From Bubalus kerabau (Eukaryota; Chordata; Mammalia; Artiodactyla; Bovidae), in NCBI RefSeq assembly GCF_029407905.1, contig NC_073637.1, positions 49,724,501-49,788,500 on the forward strand: 64,000 bases of DNA, given 5' to 3'. The notes under the pieces were generated by a model, which saw nothing but the letters and a program-made list of their open reading frames with translations, had not been told where the DNA came from and did no database searches. Below are positions 56,000 to 64,000 of this stretch, one piece after another; the first letter of the stretch is position 1; each line of letters starts with the position of its first letter. The position numbers were made by a program, and so were the translations under genes.

Positions 56000-56572
56000 A
56001 TAGTGGTTGCAGCCATGAAATTAAAAGATGCATACTCCTTGGAAGGAAAGTTATGACCAACCTAGATAGCATATTCAAAAGCAGAGACATTACTTTGCCA
56101 ACAAAGGTCCATCTAGTCAAGGCTATGGTTTTTCCTGTGGTCATGTATGGATATGAGAGTTGGACTGTGAAGAAAGCTGAGTGCCGAAGAATTGATGATT
56201 TTGAACTGTGGTGTTGGAAAAGACTCTTGAGAGTCCCTTGGACTGCAAGGAGATCCAACCAGTCTATCCTAAAGGAGATCAGTCCTGGGTGTTCTTTGGA
56301 AGGACTGATACTAAAGCTGAAACTCCAATACTTTGGCCACCTCATGCAAAGAGTTGACTCATTGGAAAAGACCCTGATGCTGGGAGGGATTGGGGGCAGG
56401 TGGAGAAGGGAATGACAGAGAATGAGATGGCTGGATGGCATCACTGACTCGATAGACGTGAGTTTGAGTGAACTCCGGTAGTTGTTGATGGACAGGGAAG
56501 CCTGGCGTGCTGCGATTCATGGGGTCGCAAAGAGTCGGACACGACTGAGCGACTGAACTGAACTGAGCGACT
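56000..56572 (+). mobile_element. BovB LINE 3' part
   Basis: Sense BovB: 'gcagccatgaaattaaaaga' to 'gcgactgaactgaactgagc'. Codes MTNLDSIFKSRDITLPTKVH, then WCWKRLLRVPWTARR and KLQYFGHLM over an open stretch to 56415. Confidence 0.92.
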
Positions 56573-56612
56573 AACACAACAACATCTAAACCTTCCAAAC
56601 ATCATAGTTTGG

Positions 56613-56864
56613 TCTGCTGCTGCTGCTGCTAAGTCGCTTCAGTTGTGTCCCACTCTGTGTGACCCCAAAGACGGCAGCCCATCAGGCTCCCCCGTCCCTG
56701 GGATTCTCCAGGCAAGAACATTGGAGTGGGTCACCATTTCCTTCTCCAATGCATGAAAGTGAAAAGGGAAAGTGAAGTCATTCAGTCGTGTCTGACTCTT
56801 CGCGACCCCATGGGCTGCAGCCCACCAGGCTCCTCCGTCCATGGGATTTTCCAGGCAAAAGTAC
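56613..56864 (-). mobile_element. BOV-A2 SINE
   Basis: Antisense dimer beginning with (CTG)n. 'tagtttgg' at 56605-56612 and 56865-56872 is its target-site duplication. Confidence 0.93.
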
Positions 56865-57141
56865 TAGTTTGGCCTAGTTGACCTTAAATGTGCTCAGAAC
56901 ACTTACATTAGCCTACAGTTGGAGAAAATCATCTAACAAAGCCTATTTTATAATAAAATGTTTAATATCTCTTGTAACTTACTGAGTATTCTACTGAAAG
57001 TGAAAAACAGAATGGTCATATGGGTCCAGAATGATTATATGGATACAGAGTGGTTTTAAGTGTGTAGGTTGTTCACCCCTGTGATCACATAGATGACTGG
57101 GGGCTTCTGCTCAACACCACTGCCCAGCATCATAAGGGAAT

Positions 57142-57338
57142 GTGCCTGCTTAGTCGCTCAGTTGTGTCCAACTCTTTGCAATCCCATGGACTGTAGCCCA
57201 CCAGGCTCCTCTGTCCATTGGGATTCAGGCAAGAATAGAGGAGTGGGTTGTCATACCTTCCTCCAGGGGATCTTCTCAACCCATGGATTGAACCCATGGC
57301 AGGTGGATTCTTTACCGCCTGAGCCACCAGGGAAGCCT
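57142..57338 (-). mobile_element. Bov-tA SINE
   Basis: Antisense: 'gcctgcttagtcgctcagtt', 'cccatggattgaacccatgg', 'gcctgagccaccagggaagc'. 'atcataa' occurs on both sides. Confidence 0.88.
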
Positions 57339-57400
57339 ATCATAATGCATACTGCTTGCCTTGGAAAAGATCAAAGTATGGTCTCCATGGAATATGAATT

Positions 57401-57605
57401 GCTTCCCAGGTGGCTCAGTGGTAAAGAATCTGCCTGCCAATACAGGAGATAGGGGTTTGATCCCTGGGTTGGGAAGAACCCCTGGAGAAGGAAATAGCAA
57501 CACACTCCTGTACTCTTGCCTGGAGAATCCCATGGACAGAGGAGCCTGGCGATCTCCATGGGGTCTCAAAAGAGTCAGACACAACTGAGCGACTAAACAC
57601 CAACA
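57401..57605 (+). mobile_element. Bov-tA SINE
   Basis: 'gcttcccaggtggctcagtg', 'ggtttgatccctgggttggg', 'gagtcagacacaactgagcg'. Confidence 0.92.
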
Positions 57606-57646
57606 AAGTGTATTGGGTTGAACCATCATAAGTTGGGGGTCATCTG

Positions 57647-58560
57647 TTAATACCACTCTCCACACTGGCTCTCCATGCCTGTCGGAGCATGGAGGTGAAA
57701 CTCTGCAGGGACTCACAGAGCTGCCTCCTGTCTGTCTCCCCAAATGTACCAGCCTCTTTTGTAATCACACCCCGTCTGTTCTCCAAACTCCAAGCCCACA
57801 CAACTGCCCACTCTGAAGCCTTCATACTTACATGCCCTGCTCAACTACTCCAGCTACACAGAACACTCACTCCTCTCTCTTGTCTCAGTTGTAGAACTAC
57901 CCCTTCATGTAAACCACGTGACCTCCAAGGCCCCAGAGGCGGAATTTAACACGTCTGTCCGCTTGTCACACCTTATTGCCTTACTTGTCACTGTGTCTTT
58001 CTCTAGGGTTAGACCTAAACCTTTTGAGGGTAAGTCTCTCCCTGGGACTAACTTTCTTGCTATACCCTCTTTGCCTCCTCAGCCCACCCTCACACCTCTT
58101 ATCTCCACTCAGGGGGATGTATTTCTTCACACCATGGGGTCCTCAGCTCTTCCTCAGGGAAATCTTTGGTTCTCATGTTTAGTTAAGGGTAGGTGATAAT
58201 GAGAGCAAAGCACTATTATCTCGAATCTGTGAGAGAGCTATTATTAATCTATTCTTTTACCAGAACAGAACAATTACTCTTACAGAATTTTCTCATATCA
58301 TTTCCACAGCTCCAGGATATGCCATTTTACATTATGAAAACAATTCCTTTTGGCCCTTCAATACCCAATGGACTATAACCTGAGTCACTATTAAACAATG
58401 CTGAGAGAGAAGCACTTTCCCAAATGGGTTTATCTGTTTCACAGTGAACAATTACAGATATGAGGCTAAAATAAAACATGCAAAAGTAATTAATTATTTG
58501 AAGCTAGAGTTAATTCTAGGTTATAAATGAATCTTTTATTATAAAAATAATTGACTTTCT
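57647..58560. other. No firm feature
   Basis: C/T-rich to about 58190, with a faint L2-like word order ('ttttgagggtaagtctctcc' near 58022), then AT-rich. Short open stretches (57689-57949, 57918-58196) have no recognisable domains. Confidence 0.35.
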
Positions 58561-58678
58561 TTTTTTTTTTCTTTTTGGTCGTGCCTGGCTTGTGGGATCT
58601 TAGTTCCCCAATCAGGGATTCAACGTGGCAGTGAAAGTGCAGAGTTCTAAGCACTCGACTGCCAGTGAATTCCCACTA
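58561..58678 (-). mobile_element. Short CHR-type SINE
   Basis: Antisense: T-run, 'tgtgggatcttagttcccca', 'gtgcagagttctaagcactc', 'gactgccagtgaattccca'. Confidence 0.75.
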
Positions 58679-58698
58679 TTTTCTTAGTGAAAAATAGC

Positions 58699-58780
58699 TT
58701 CAAACACCACTTTAAAATCAATCAGCTTTTCTTCCTGAGTTCAGACACCACTTTAAAATCAATCAGCTTTTCTTCCTGAG
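58699..58780. repeat. 41-bp direct tandem duplication
   Basis: Unit 58699-58739 is repeated at 58740-58780 with a single difference (caaac versus cagac). Key text of the unit: 'cactttaaaatcaatcagct'. Confidence 0.95.
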
Positions 58781-58834
58781 TTCATCAAATTTGCATTGTT
58801 TATTTTTTGATGGAAGAAACATAATTTTTCACAG

Positions 58835-59100
58835 ACATAGAAAACAAACTTATGCTTACCAAAGGGGGTCGTGTGGTGGGGGATAAAATGGAAATGTGAG
58901 ATTAACTGATACATACCACTATATATAAAACAAACAGCAAGGACCTACTGTATAGCACAGAGAACTATTTGAATACATCATAATAATCTATAAGGAAGAT
59001 TCAGAAAAATAATCTATGTAACTGAGTCTCTGTGCTATATACCTGAAACTAACATGATATTGTAAATCAACTATGCTTCAATTAAAACAAAAAGATGTAA
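58835..59100 (+). repeat. Old L1 3' end
   Basis: 'acttatgcttaccaaagggg', 'tactgtatagcacagagaac', 'gatattgtaaatcaactatg', then an A-rich tail. Confidence 0.8.
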
Positions 59101-59104
59101 AAAA

Positions 59105-59850
59105 GAATTTTTTTGGTCACGTTTGCTGATATATAATTTATATACTGTAAAATTTATATTTAGGTGTACAGTTCTATGAAAGATGACAAAAAATACAATT
59201 TTGAAGAATCAAGAATATCTCCCTTATTCCAGAATGTTCCCTTATGCTCTTTACCATCATTCTTCTCTCTCAGCCCCTATCAACCACTAATCAGTTTCTC
59301 TCCCTATAATTCTGTCTTTTGCAGAATGTCACATAAATGAAATCACATAGTTTGTAGCTTTTTTATTTTTATTTTTTAACTCGGCATAATTATTCTGAGA
59401 TGTATTCATCTTACTGCATGAATTACTTCAGTAATTCATTTCTTTTTGCTGCTGAGTAGTATTCCATTGTATGGCTGTAACTGAATTTCTTCATCCATTC
59501 TCCTACAGATAGACGCTTTGTTTTCAGTACATTTTAGTGACTGTGAATAAAGATGCGGTAAGTATTTGCACAAAACAAAGGTTTTTGTGTGGACATATGC
59601 CTCAATTTCTCCTTGATTAATACTTAAGAGTGGAATTACTGGGTCTCACAGTAAGTGACTGTTTCCAAGCAACAGCCAACTGTTTTCCAACATCGTTGGA
59701 CCATTCTGCACTTCCCCCAGCAGTCTACCAGAGTTCCCGTTGTTCTATATCCTCGCCACCATTTGTTTGTTTTTTCAGTTTCATCATTTTAATAGGTGCA
59801 TAGTGATACCACGTTGTGGTTTTGAATTTTATTAGTTTCAATCCCTTGAT
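59105..59850 (-). repeat. Old L1 3' part, antisense
   Basis: 'gagtagtattccattgtatg', 'ttgtgtggacatatgcctca'-like and 'gtggaattactgggtctcac', 'aaataggtgcatagtgatac'-like text are inverted L1 ORF2 end and 3' UTR. Confidence 0.82.
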
Positions 59851-60098
59851 TTGAATACTGTTAGAGTCATTGAGTCAAGTCTAGTGATTGAGAGAGAATA
59901 CTGCCTTTCATACAAAAAATTCTCAGTCTGTTGTGACTGTGGAACCAGAAAGAACTTACAGTGCCAAACATGTGCACCATTGAATTTTAAAAAACATTTT
60001 TTATTCTTATTATTAAGAATAGCTATTCTTTTTCCATAAAGAATAACCGTTTCACAGCATGTAAAAAATTTACAGTAAAAGCAACAAATATTTATCGC
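59851..60098. other. No firm feature
   Basis: A 62-codon open stretch (59851-60039) is Cys-rich (VCCDCGTRKNLQCQTC), but it has no full zinc-finger spacing and no flanking coding sign. Confidence 0.35.
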
Positions 60099-60100
60099 AC

Positions 60101-60372
60101 CAAGGCAACGGCACCCCCACTCCAGTACTCTTGCCTGGAAAATCCCATGGACGGAGGAGCCTGGTAGGCTACAGTCCATGGGGTCGCTAAGAGTCGGACA
60201 GGACTGAGCGACTTCACTTTCAATTTTCACTTTCATGCATTGGAGAAGGAAATGGCAACCCACTCCAGTGTTCTTGCCTGGAGAATCCCAGGAACGGGGG
60301 AGCCTGGTAGGCTACCGTCTATGGGGTCACACAGAGTCGGACACGACTGAAGTGACTTAGCATAGCATAGCA
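60101..60372 (+). mobile_element. BOV-A2 SINE
   Basis: Complete dimer; its tail is (AGCAT)n (60358-60372) instead of (CAG)n. Confidence 0.93.
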
Positions 60373-60384
60373 TACTATACTCTG

Positions 60385-60905
60385 AATAAGGCTATATGCA
60401 GAAATCATTGTCTTGTTCCCAATATCCATTCTTCTCTTCCTCCTTAGTAATAGATGCTCTGATTTAGCTGGGTATATGGCTAAGTAGAATAAAGGTTATG
60501 TTTTCAGTCTCCCTTGGAACCAACAGTGGCCACATGATGAAGTGTCATGTGACAACTACTTGGAACCTCCCTTAAGTGACAGTTGGCCTGTGCCCTTTGT
60601 CCCCTTTGTCTTGTCCCTTCCTCCTACCAGATACAGAGCTAAAAAAGCCACCTTAATCCACCTTAATCCATGAGTTAACCCTGACAATGAGGCCATGCAC
60701 CAAGGACCAACAAGATAGAAGCAGGGAATTCCCTGGCAGTCCAGTGGTTAGGACTCCACACTTACACTTCCTGGGGCCCAGGTTCAGTCCCTGATGGGGG
60801 AACTAATATTCTCACAGGCCACACAGCCTAAAAAAACAAGCAACCTGAGTTCCTGAGAATTTTTCCAACTTTTGGACTTTTAGATGAAAAAAAATTCTAT
60901 CTTGT
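60385..60905 (+). repeat. Unassigned ancient repeat, interrupted by a SINE
   Basis: 'gatttagctgggtatatggc', 'ttcagtctcccttggaacca', 'acagtggccacatgatgaag' and, after the SINE, 'ctattcttgttg'-like text at 60890-60905 resemble a known mammalian repeat that I cannot name. Confidence 0.4.
60724..60840 (+). mobile_element. Short CHR-type SINE
   Basis: 'gggaattccctggcagtcca', 'ggttaggactccacacttac', 'ccaggttcagtccctgatgg', 'ggccacacagcctaaaaaaa'. Confidence 0.78.
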
Positions 60906-61345
60906 TGTGGCAGAATGAACAACTACCCCTAATTCTTTGCTCCCCCCTATACCCCCATCCTTTTCATGGCCTTGTCATGGGCAACGTGTCTTGACCCTTT
61001 GACTGAAGGCTCAACCATGTGACTTCTTCGTGAGTAGAAACAACAGGGGCTGATTCTGAGACCAGGCCTTATGGGGCCTGCTTGCTGCTTGGTGTCTCTT
61101 ATTTTACCAGAAGAACAACCCTGGTTAGCCTGGCCCCCACCCCAACCCAAGGAGGAAGGAGGCCATCCCAATCAAACCACAGACCTCAGAGAGTGGCAGA
61201 GTTGCCTCAGCTGCCAAACCTGAGAACAATCCCATCAACTTCAGCCTAGGTCAAGTTAAAACACAGACAACAACTGTAGAGGATTACTGATTTAAGCCAG
61301 TGAGTTAAGCATGGCTTGTTATTTAGGAATACCTACCTGATTGAT
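60906..61345 (+). repeat. Probable ancient LTR
   Basis: 'ttaagccagtgagttaagca ... tgttatttaggaat' at 61290-61331 is the sort of 3' end seen in old mammalian LTRs, and 'caaccatgtgacttcttcgt' fits the front. The family is uncertain. Confidence 0.45.
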
Positions 61346-61351
61346 ACACCT

Positions 61352-61555
61352 GGGCTTCCTATGTGGCTCAGTGGTAAAGAATCTGCCTGCCAAGGAGACT
61401 CAGTTTGATCCCTGGGTCAGGAAGATTCTCTGGAGAAGGAAACAGCACCCCCACTCCAGTATTCTTGCCTGGGAAACCCCCGGACAGAGGAGCCTGGTGG
61501 GCTCCAGTCCACTGGGTCACAAAAGAGTCAGACACGACTTGGCAACTCAACAATA
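61352..61555 (+). mobile_element. Bov-tA SINE
   Basis: 'gggcttcctatgtggctcag', 'tttgatccctgggtcaggaa', 'gagtcagacacgacttggca'. 'tgatacac' flanks it (61342 and 61561). Confidence 0.92.
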
Positions 61556-61619
61556 ACAGCTGATACACTCATTCAAGACACTGTCATTTTTACCTATTAT
61601 TCAGAGCCAAAGCAAATCC

Positions 61620-62320
61620 TAATTAATTTAGATAAAAAGGAGTATAAGATAAAGTCCCAAGTCTCTCAGGAGTGTGCAACCAAAAAGGAAAATAGGCAAT
61701 CTCTATCAAAATACCAATGACAGTTTTCACAGAACTAGAACAAATTATCTGCAGAATTTGTATGGAAACACAAAAGACTCCAAATTGCCAATCTTGAGAA
61801 AGAACAGAAATGGACATATCATACTTCCTGACTTCAGACTATACTACAAAGCTATGGTTTTGTGGCACAAAAACAGACATGATCAATAGAACAGAATAGA
61901 GAACCCAGAAATAAGTCCACACACTTATAGTCAACTAATCTACAACAGAGGAGGCAAGAATATACCCTGGTGAAAACACTATCTCTTCAATAAGTGGTGC
62001 TGGGAGAACTGGACAGCTAACTGCAAAAAGTATGAAATGAGAACATTCCCTGACACCTTATACAAAAATAGACTCAAAATGTATTAAAAACCTAAATGTA
62101 AGACCTGAAACTACGAAAAAAAAAACCTCCCAGAATGAAACATAGGCAGAACACTTTTTGAAAAACTATAGCAGTATTTATCTTCTAAGGCAAAGGAAAC
62201 AAAAGCAAAAACAAATGAGACTTAGTTACACTTAAAAGCTTTTGCACAGCAAAATCCATCAACAAAATGAAAAGATAGCCTACTCAATGGGAGAAATATT
62301 TACAAATGATAATATAACTT
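61620..62320 (+). repeat. Old L1 ORF2 C-terminal region
   Basis: 'acaaaagactccaaattgcc', 'gacttcagactatactacaa', 'aataagtggtgctgggagaa', 'ttaaaagcttttgcacagca', 'actcaatgggagaaatattt' in consensus order. No open frame. Confidence 0.85.
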
Positions 62321-62340
62321 ACAAATGATATAATCTTTGT

Positions 62341-62515
62341 GTTACACTGATGATTAGTGATGTTGAGTAACTTTTCATGTGTCTGTTGGCCACTTATATG
62401 TCTTCTTTGGAAAAAATGCCTATTCAGATCTTTTGCCCATTTTAAAATCAAGTTTGTTTGTTTTTTATAGAATTTTGTGAGCTGTTCATACATTTTGGAT
62501 ATAAACAAGGTTGAC
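62341..62515 (-). repeat. Old L1 ORF2 fragment, opposite orientation
   Basis: Read on the minus strand: 'tatatccaaaatgtatgaac', 'atgggcaaaagatctgaata', 'aagaagacatataagtggcc', 'catcactaatcatcagtg'. This is the L1 region that follows directly after the one ending at 62320. Confidence 0.82.
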
Positions 62516-62739
62516 TATGGTTCCAGCCAATCAGATATCTCCTATTTTTCTCTTCCTCATTTCTTACTTTTTACCCTATAAAGTTTTTGCTTTCCACCCC
62601 ATTTTGCGGCTTTCCAAAGGAGACTTTGTGAGGTGTTAAAATTTGTTTGTATCACCTAAAATATTTTCTTTAATCATTTAACGCCAGAAACATAAAGCAC
62701 AAAGATTATAGTTCCTAATTAAATTGAACATCCCCAATT
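62516..62739. other. No firm feature
   Basis: 'accctataaagtttttgctt' near 62573 has an LTR-like TATA look, nothing more. Confidence 0.3.
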
Positions 62740-62750
62740 AGCAATGTGCT

Positions 62751-62991
62751 GCTGCTACTGCTAAGTCACTTCAGTCGTGTCCGACTCTGTGCGACCCCAC
62801 AGACAGCAGCCCACCAGGCTCCGCCATCCCTGGGATTCTCCAGGCAAGAACACTGGAGTGGGTTGCCATTTCCTTCTCCAATGCATGAAAGTGAAAAGTG
62901 AAAGTGAAGTCCCTCAGTCGTGTCCGACTCTTAGTGACCCCATGGACTGCAGCCTACTAGGCTCCTCCATCCATGGGATTTTCCAGGCAAG
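62751..62991 (-). mobile_element. BOV-A2 SINE
   Basis: Antisense dimer; 11-bp duplication 'agcaatgtgct' at 62740-62750 and 62992-63002. It lacks the outermost 5' bases. Confidence 0.95.
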
Positions 62992-63020
62992 AGCAATGTG
63001 CTACTTTAATAAAAATAATT

Positions 63021-63302
63021 AATGCTGCTGCTGCTGCTGCTAAGTCGCTTCAGTCGTGTCTGACTCTGTGAGACCCCATAGACGGCAGCCCACCAGGCTC
63101 CGCCGTCCCTGGGATTCTCCAGGCAAGAACACTGGAGTGGGTTGCCATTTCCTTCTCCAATGCATGAAAGTAAAAAGTGAAAGCAAAGTCACTCAGTTGT
63201 GTCCAACTCTCAGCAACCCCATGAACTGCAGCCTACCAGGCTCCTCCACCCATTGGATTTTCCAGGCAAGAGTACTGGAGTGGGGTGCCATTGCCTTCTC
63301 TG
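63021..63302 (-). mobile_element. BOV-A2 SINE
   Basis: Complete antisense dimer with (CTG)n; 10-bp duplication 'aaaaataatt' at 63011-63020 and 63303-63312. It lies in the same orientation 30 bp from the previous copy, but with its own duplication, so it is an independent insertion. Confidence 0.95.
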
Positions 63303-63312
63303 AAAAATAATT

Positions 63313-63644
63313 CATATAATTCACTAAAAACTTATTATGGGCCAGACACTAACTGAAAAACACTTCTGCCAGCATCATTTTTGTTTCATACTCAAAAACA
63401 AATGCCATGATTCCACACCCCCTCCATATTTGTAGGGAAGAGCCATGTTTTTAACTAACGTTCATTCCTCTTAGTTTGGAACCACCACCACTTTCCTTGA
63501 AAGACCCACTTCTCCCTTATACTTACTCCTTGGGGTGTCTCTGGCTCTAGCCTCGGACTCTGGTTCCTTGGTCATACATTTAAAATTTCGGTGGCGGTCC
63601 CAGATTCCTGGTAGTGCCTTCTGTCCTGGTTTGGCGTTCTCTTG
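63313..63644. other. No recognisable feature
   Basis: Apparently unique sequence. Confidence 0.35.
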
Positions 63645-63835
63645 TCATCTAATGCATGGTTCCTACATTAGCCAGCATAAGGATCCCCTGGAAGACTTGT
63701 TAAAACCCAAGTTCCTAGACCCCGCCCCCAAAGATTCTGATTGGTAAGTTCTGGCTTTCAATTTGCATTAGTGCAAGCTCCCAGCTGATGCTGATGCTGC
63801 TGTGGCCTTAGGAACTGAGCTTGTTAACCATATAC
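63645..63835 (+). repeat. MER5A-type hAT transposon
   Basis: 'gcataaggatcccctggaag', 'acttgttaaaacccaagttc', 'accccgcccccaaagattct', 'cagctgatgctgatgctgct': the MER5A order. Confidence 0.78.
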
Positions 63836-63879
63836 TAAGGCCCAGAAACTATCTTATTTACAACCCCCATTTACCCAAA

Positions 63880-64000
63880 TGGCACCCCACTCCCGTATTC
63901 TTGCCTGGAGAATTCCATGGACACAGGAACTTGGTGGGCCACAGTCCATGGGGTCGCAGAGAGTGGACACGACTGAATGACTAACACATACGCTCATGGA
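63880..64000 (+). mobile_element. Bov-A unit, runs off the window
   Basis: 'ggcaccccactcccgtattc', 'gccacagtccatggggtcgc', 'gtggacacgactgaatgact'. The 5' head is absent. Confidence 0.88.

Larger units (their letters stand above)
55616..57646. mobile_element. Tigger-type DNA element inflated by five insertions
   Basis: Ends CAG...CTG with inverted terminal repeats: 'ttgacttatgatgg' near 55626 and 'ccatcataagtt' near 57623. TA stands before the first C (55614-55615) and TTA after the last G. The body pieces ('ttaagtacaaagtacactta', 'tagcctacagttggagaaaa', 'tgtttaatatctcttgtaac') total under about 700 bp. The rest is Bov-tA, BovB, BOV-A2 and two more Bov-tA. The exact subfamily is not named. 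Confidence 0.7.

Noticed and set aside
57401..57480. tRNA genes
   Set aside because: The tRNA-like words ('gtggctcagtggtaaag', 'ggtttgatccctgg') are tRNA-Glu-derived SINE heads without an acceptor stem or complete cloverleaf. The same applies to all Bov-tA and CHR heads.
59851..60039. Cys-rich 62-codon frame as a zinc-finger exon
   Set aside because: Cysteine spacing fits no zinc-finger class, there is no His partner, no splice signals or homologous neighbours, and repeats flank it closely.
1..64000. A new multi-gene biological system
   Set aside because: The window is explained by interspersed repeats plus non-coding sequence; I found no cluster of unexplained coding regions.

Overview
The window is from a ruminant nuclear genome, most likely a bovid; I cannot tell cattle, buffalo, sheep or goat apart from sequence alone. 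The evidence is the repeat set. There are many BovB (RTE-type) LINEs, the ruminant SINEs Bov-tA and BOV-A2, tRNA-Glu-derived CHR-type SINEs, and a young ruminant L1 of the L1-BT type, all over older mammalian repeats (L2, MIR, MER5A, Tigger1, MLT-like LTRs, old L1). I find no host protein-coding gene, tRNA, rRNA or CRISPR array. Every long open frame is a LINE ORF or its antisense shadow.

Layout. Positions 1-8.6 kb are a patchwork of old L1 pieces, L2, MIR, SINEs and BovB 3' ends. Positions 8.6-22.3 kb are one ancient Tigger1 DNA transposon inflated by three insertions: a Bov-tA, an 8.3-kb nearly intact L1-BT (9974-18317, 15-bp target-site duplication), and a BovB with an inverted 5' part (18571-21626, 11-bp duplication). 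Positions 22.3-29.3 kb hold an old L1 tail, a long antisense BovB 3' part (23520-25683), MER5A, and a BovB 5' half that reaches the element's 5' end (27365-29295). Positions 29.3-35.3 kb mix an unassigned old repeat, L1 tails and SINEs. Positions 35.3-43.7 kb are an old, nearly full-length L1 split by eight later insertions, including a probable solo LTR. Positions 43.7-47.4 kb contain L1-BT 3' ends, one nested in another. Positions 47.4-58.6 kb have the lowest repeat density (L2, MIR, SINEs, a Tigger-type element carrying five insertions). Positions 58.6-64 kb are L1 tails, old LTR-like sequence, BOV-A2 pairs and MER5A.

How the parts relate. The LINEs supply the enzymes. L1 ORF2p is known to mobilise poly(A)-tailed RNAs, and BovB is thought to mobilise Bov-tA and BOV-A2, whose 3' parts share sequence with the BovB 3' end. 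Target-site duplications and interruption order give a relative history: Tigger1, L2 and MIR are oldest, then old L1, CHR SINEs and DNA elements, then BovB, Bov-tA and BOV-A2, and L1-BT latest.

I found no new gene system. The most informative points are the structure of the L1-BT copy (5' UTR with two tandem arrays, only three obvious coding lesions), the twin-priming scar in BovB, and a stop codon shared by two BovB copies. Repeat family names rest on recognition of consensus sequence, without a database search; boundaries are good to roughly 5-30 bases unless a duplication fixes them.
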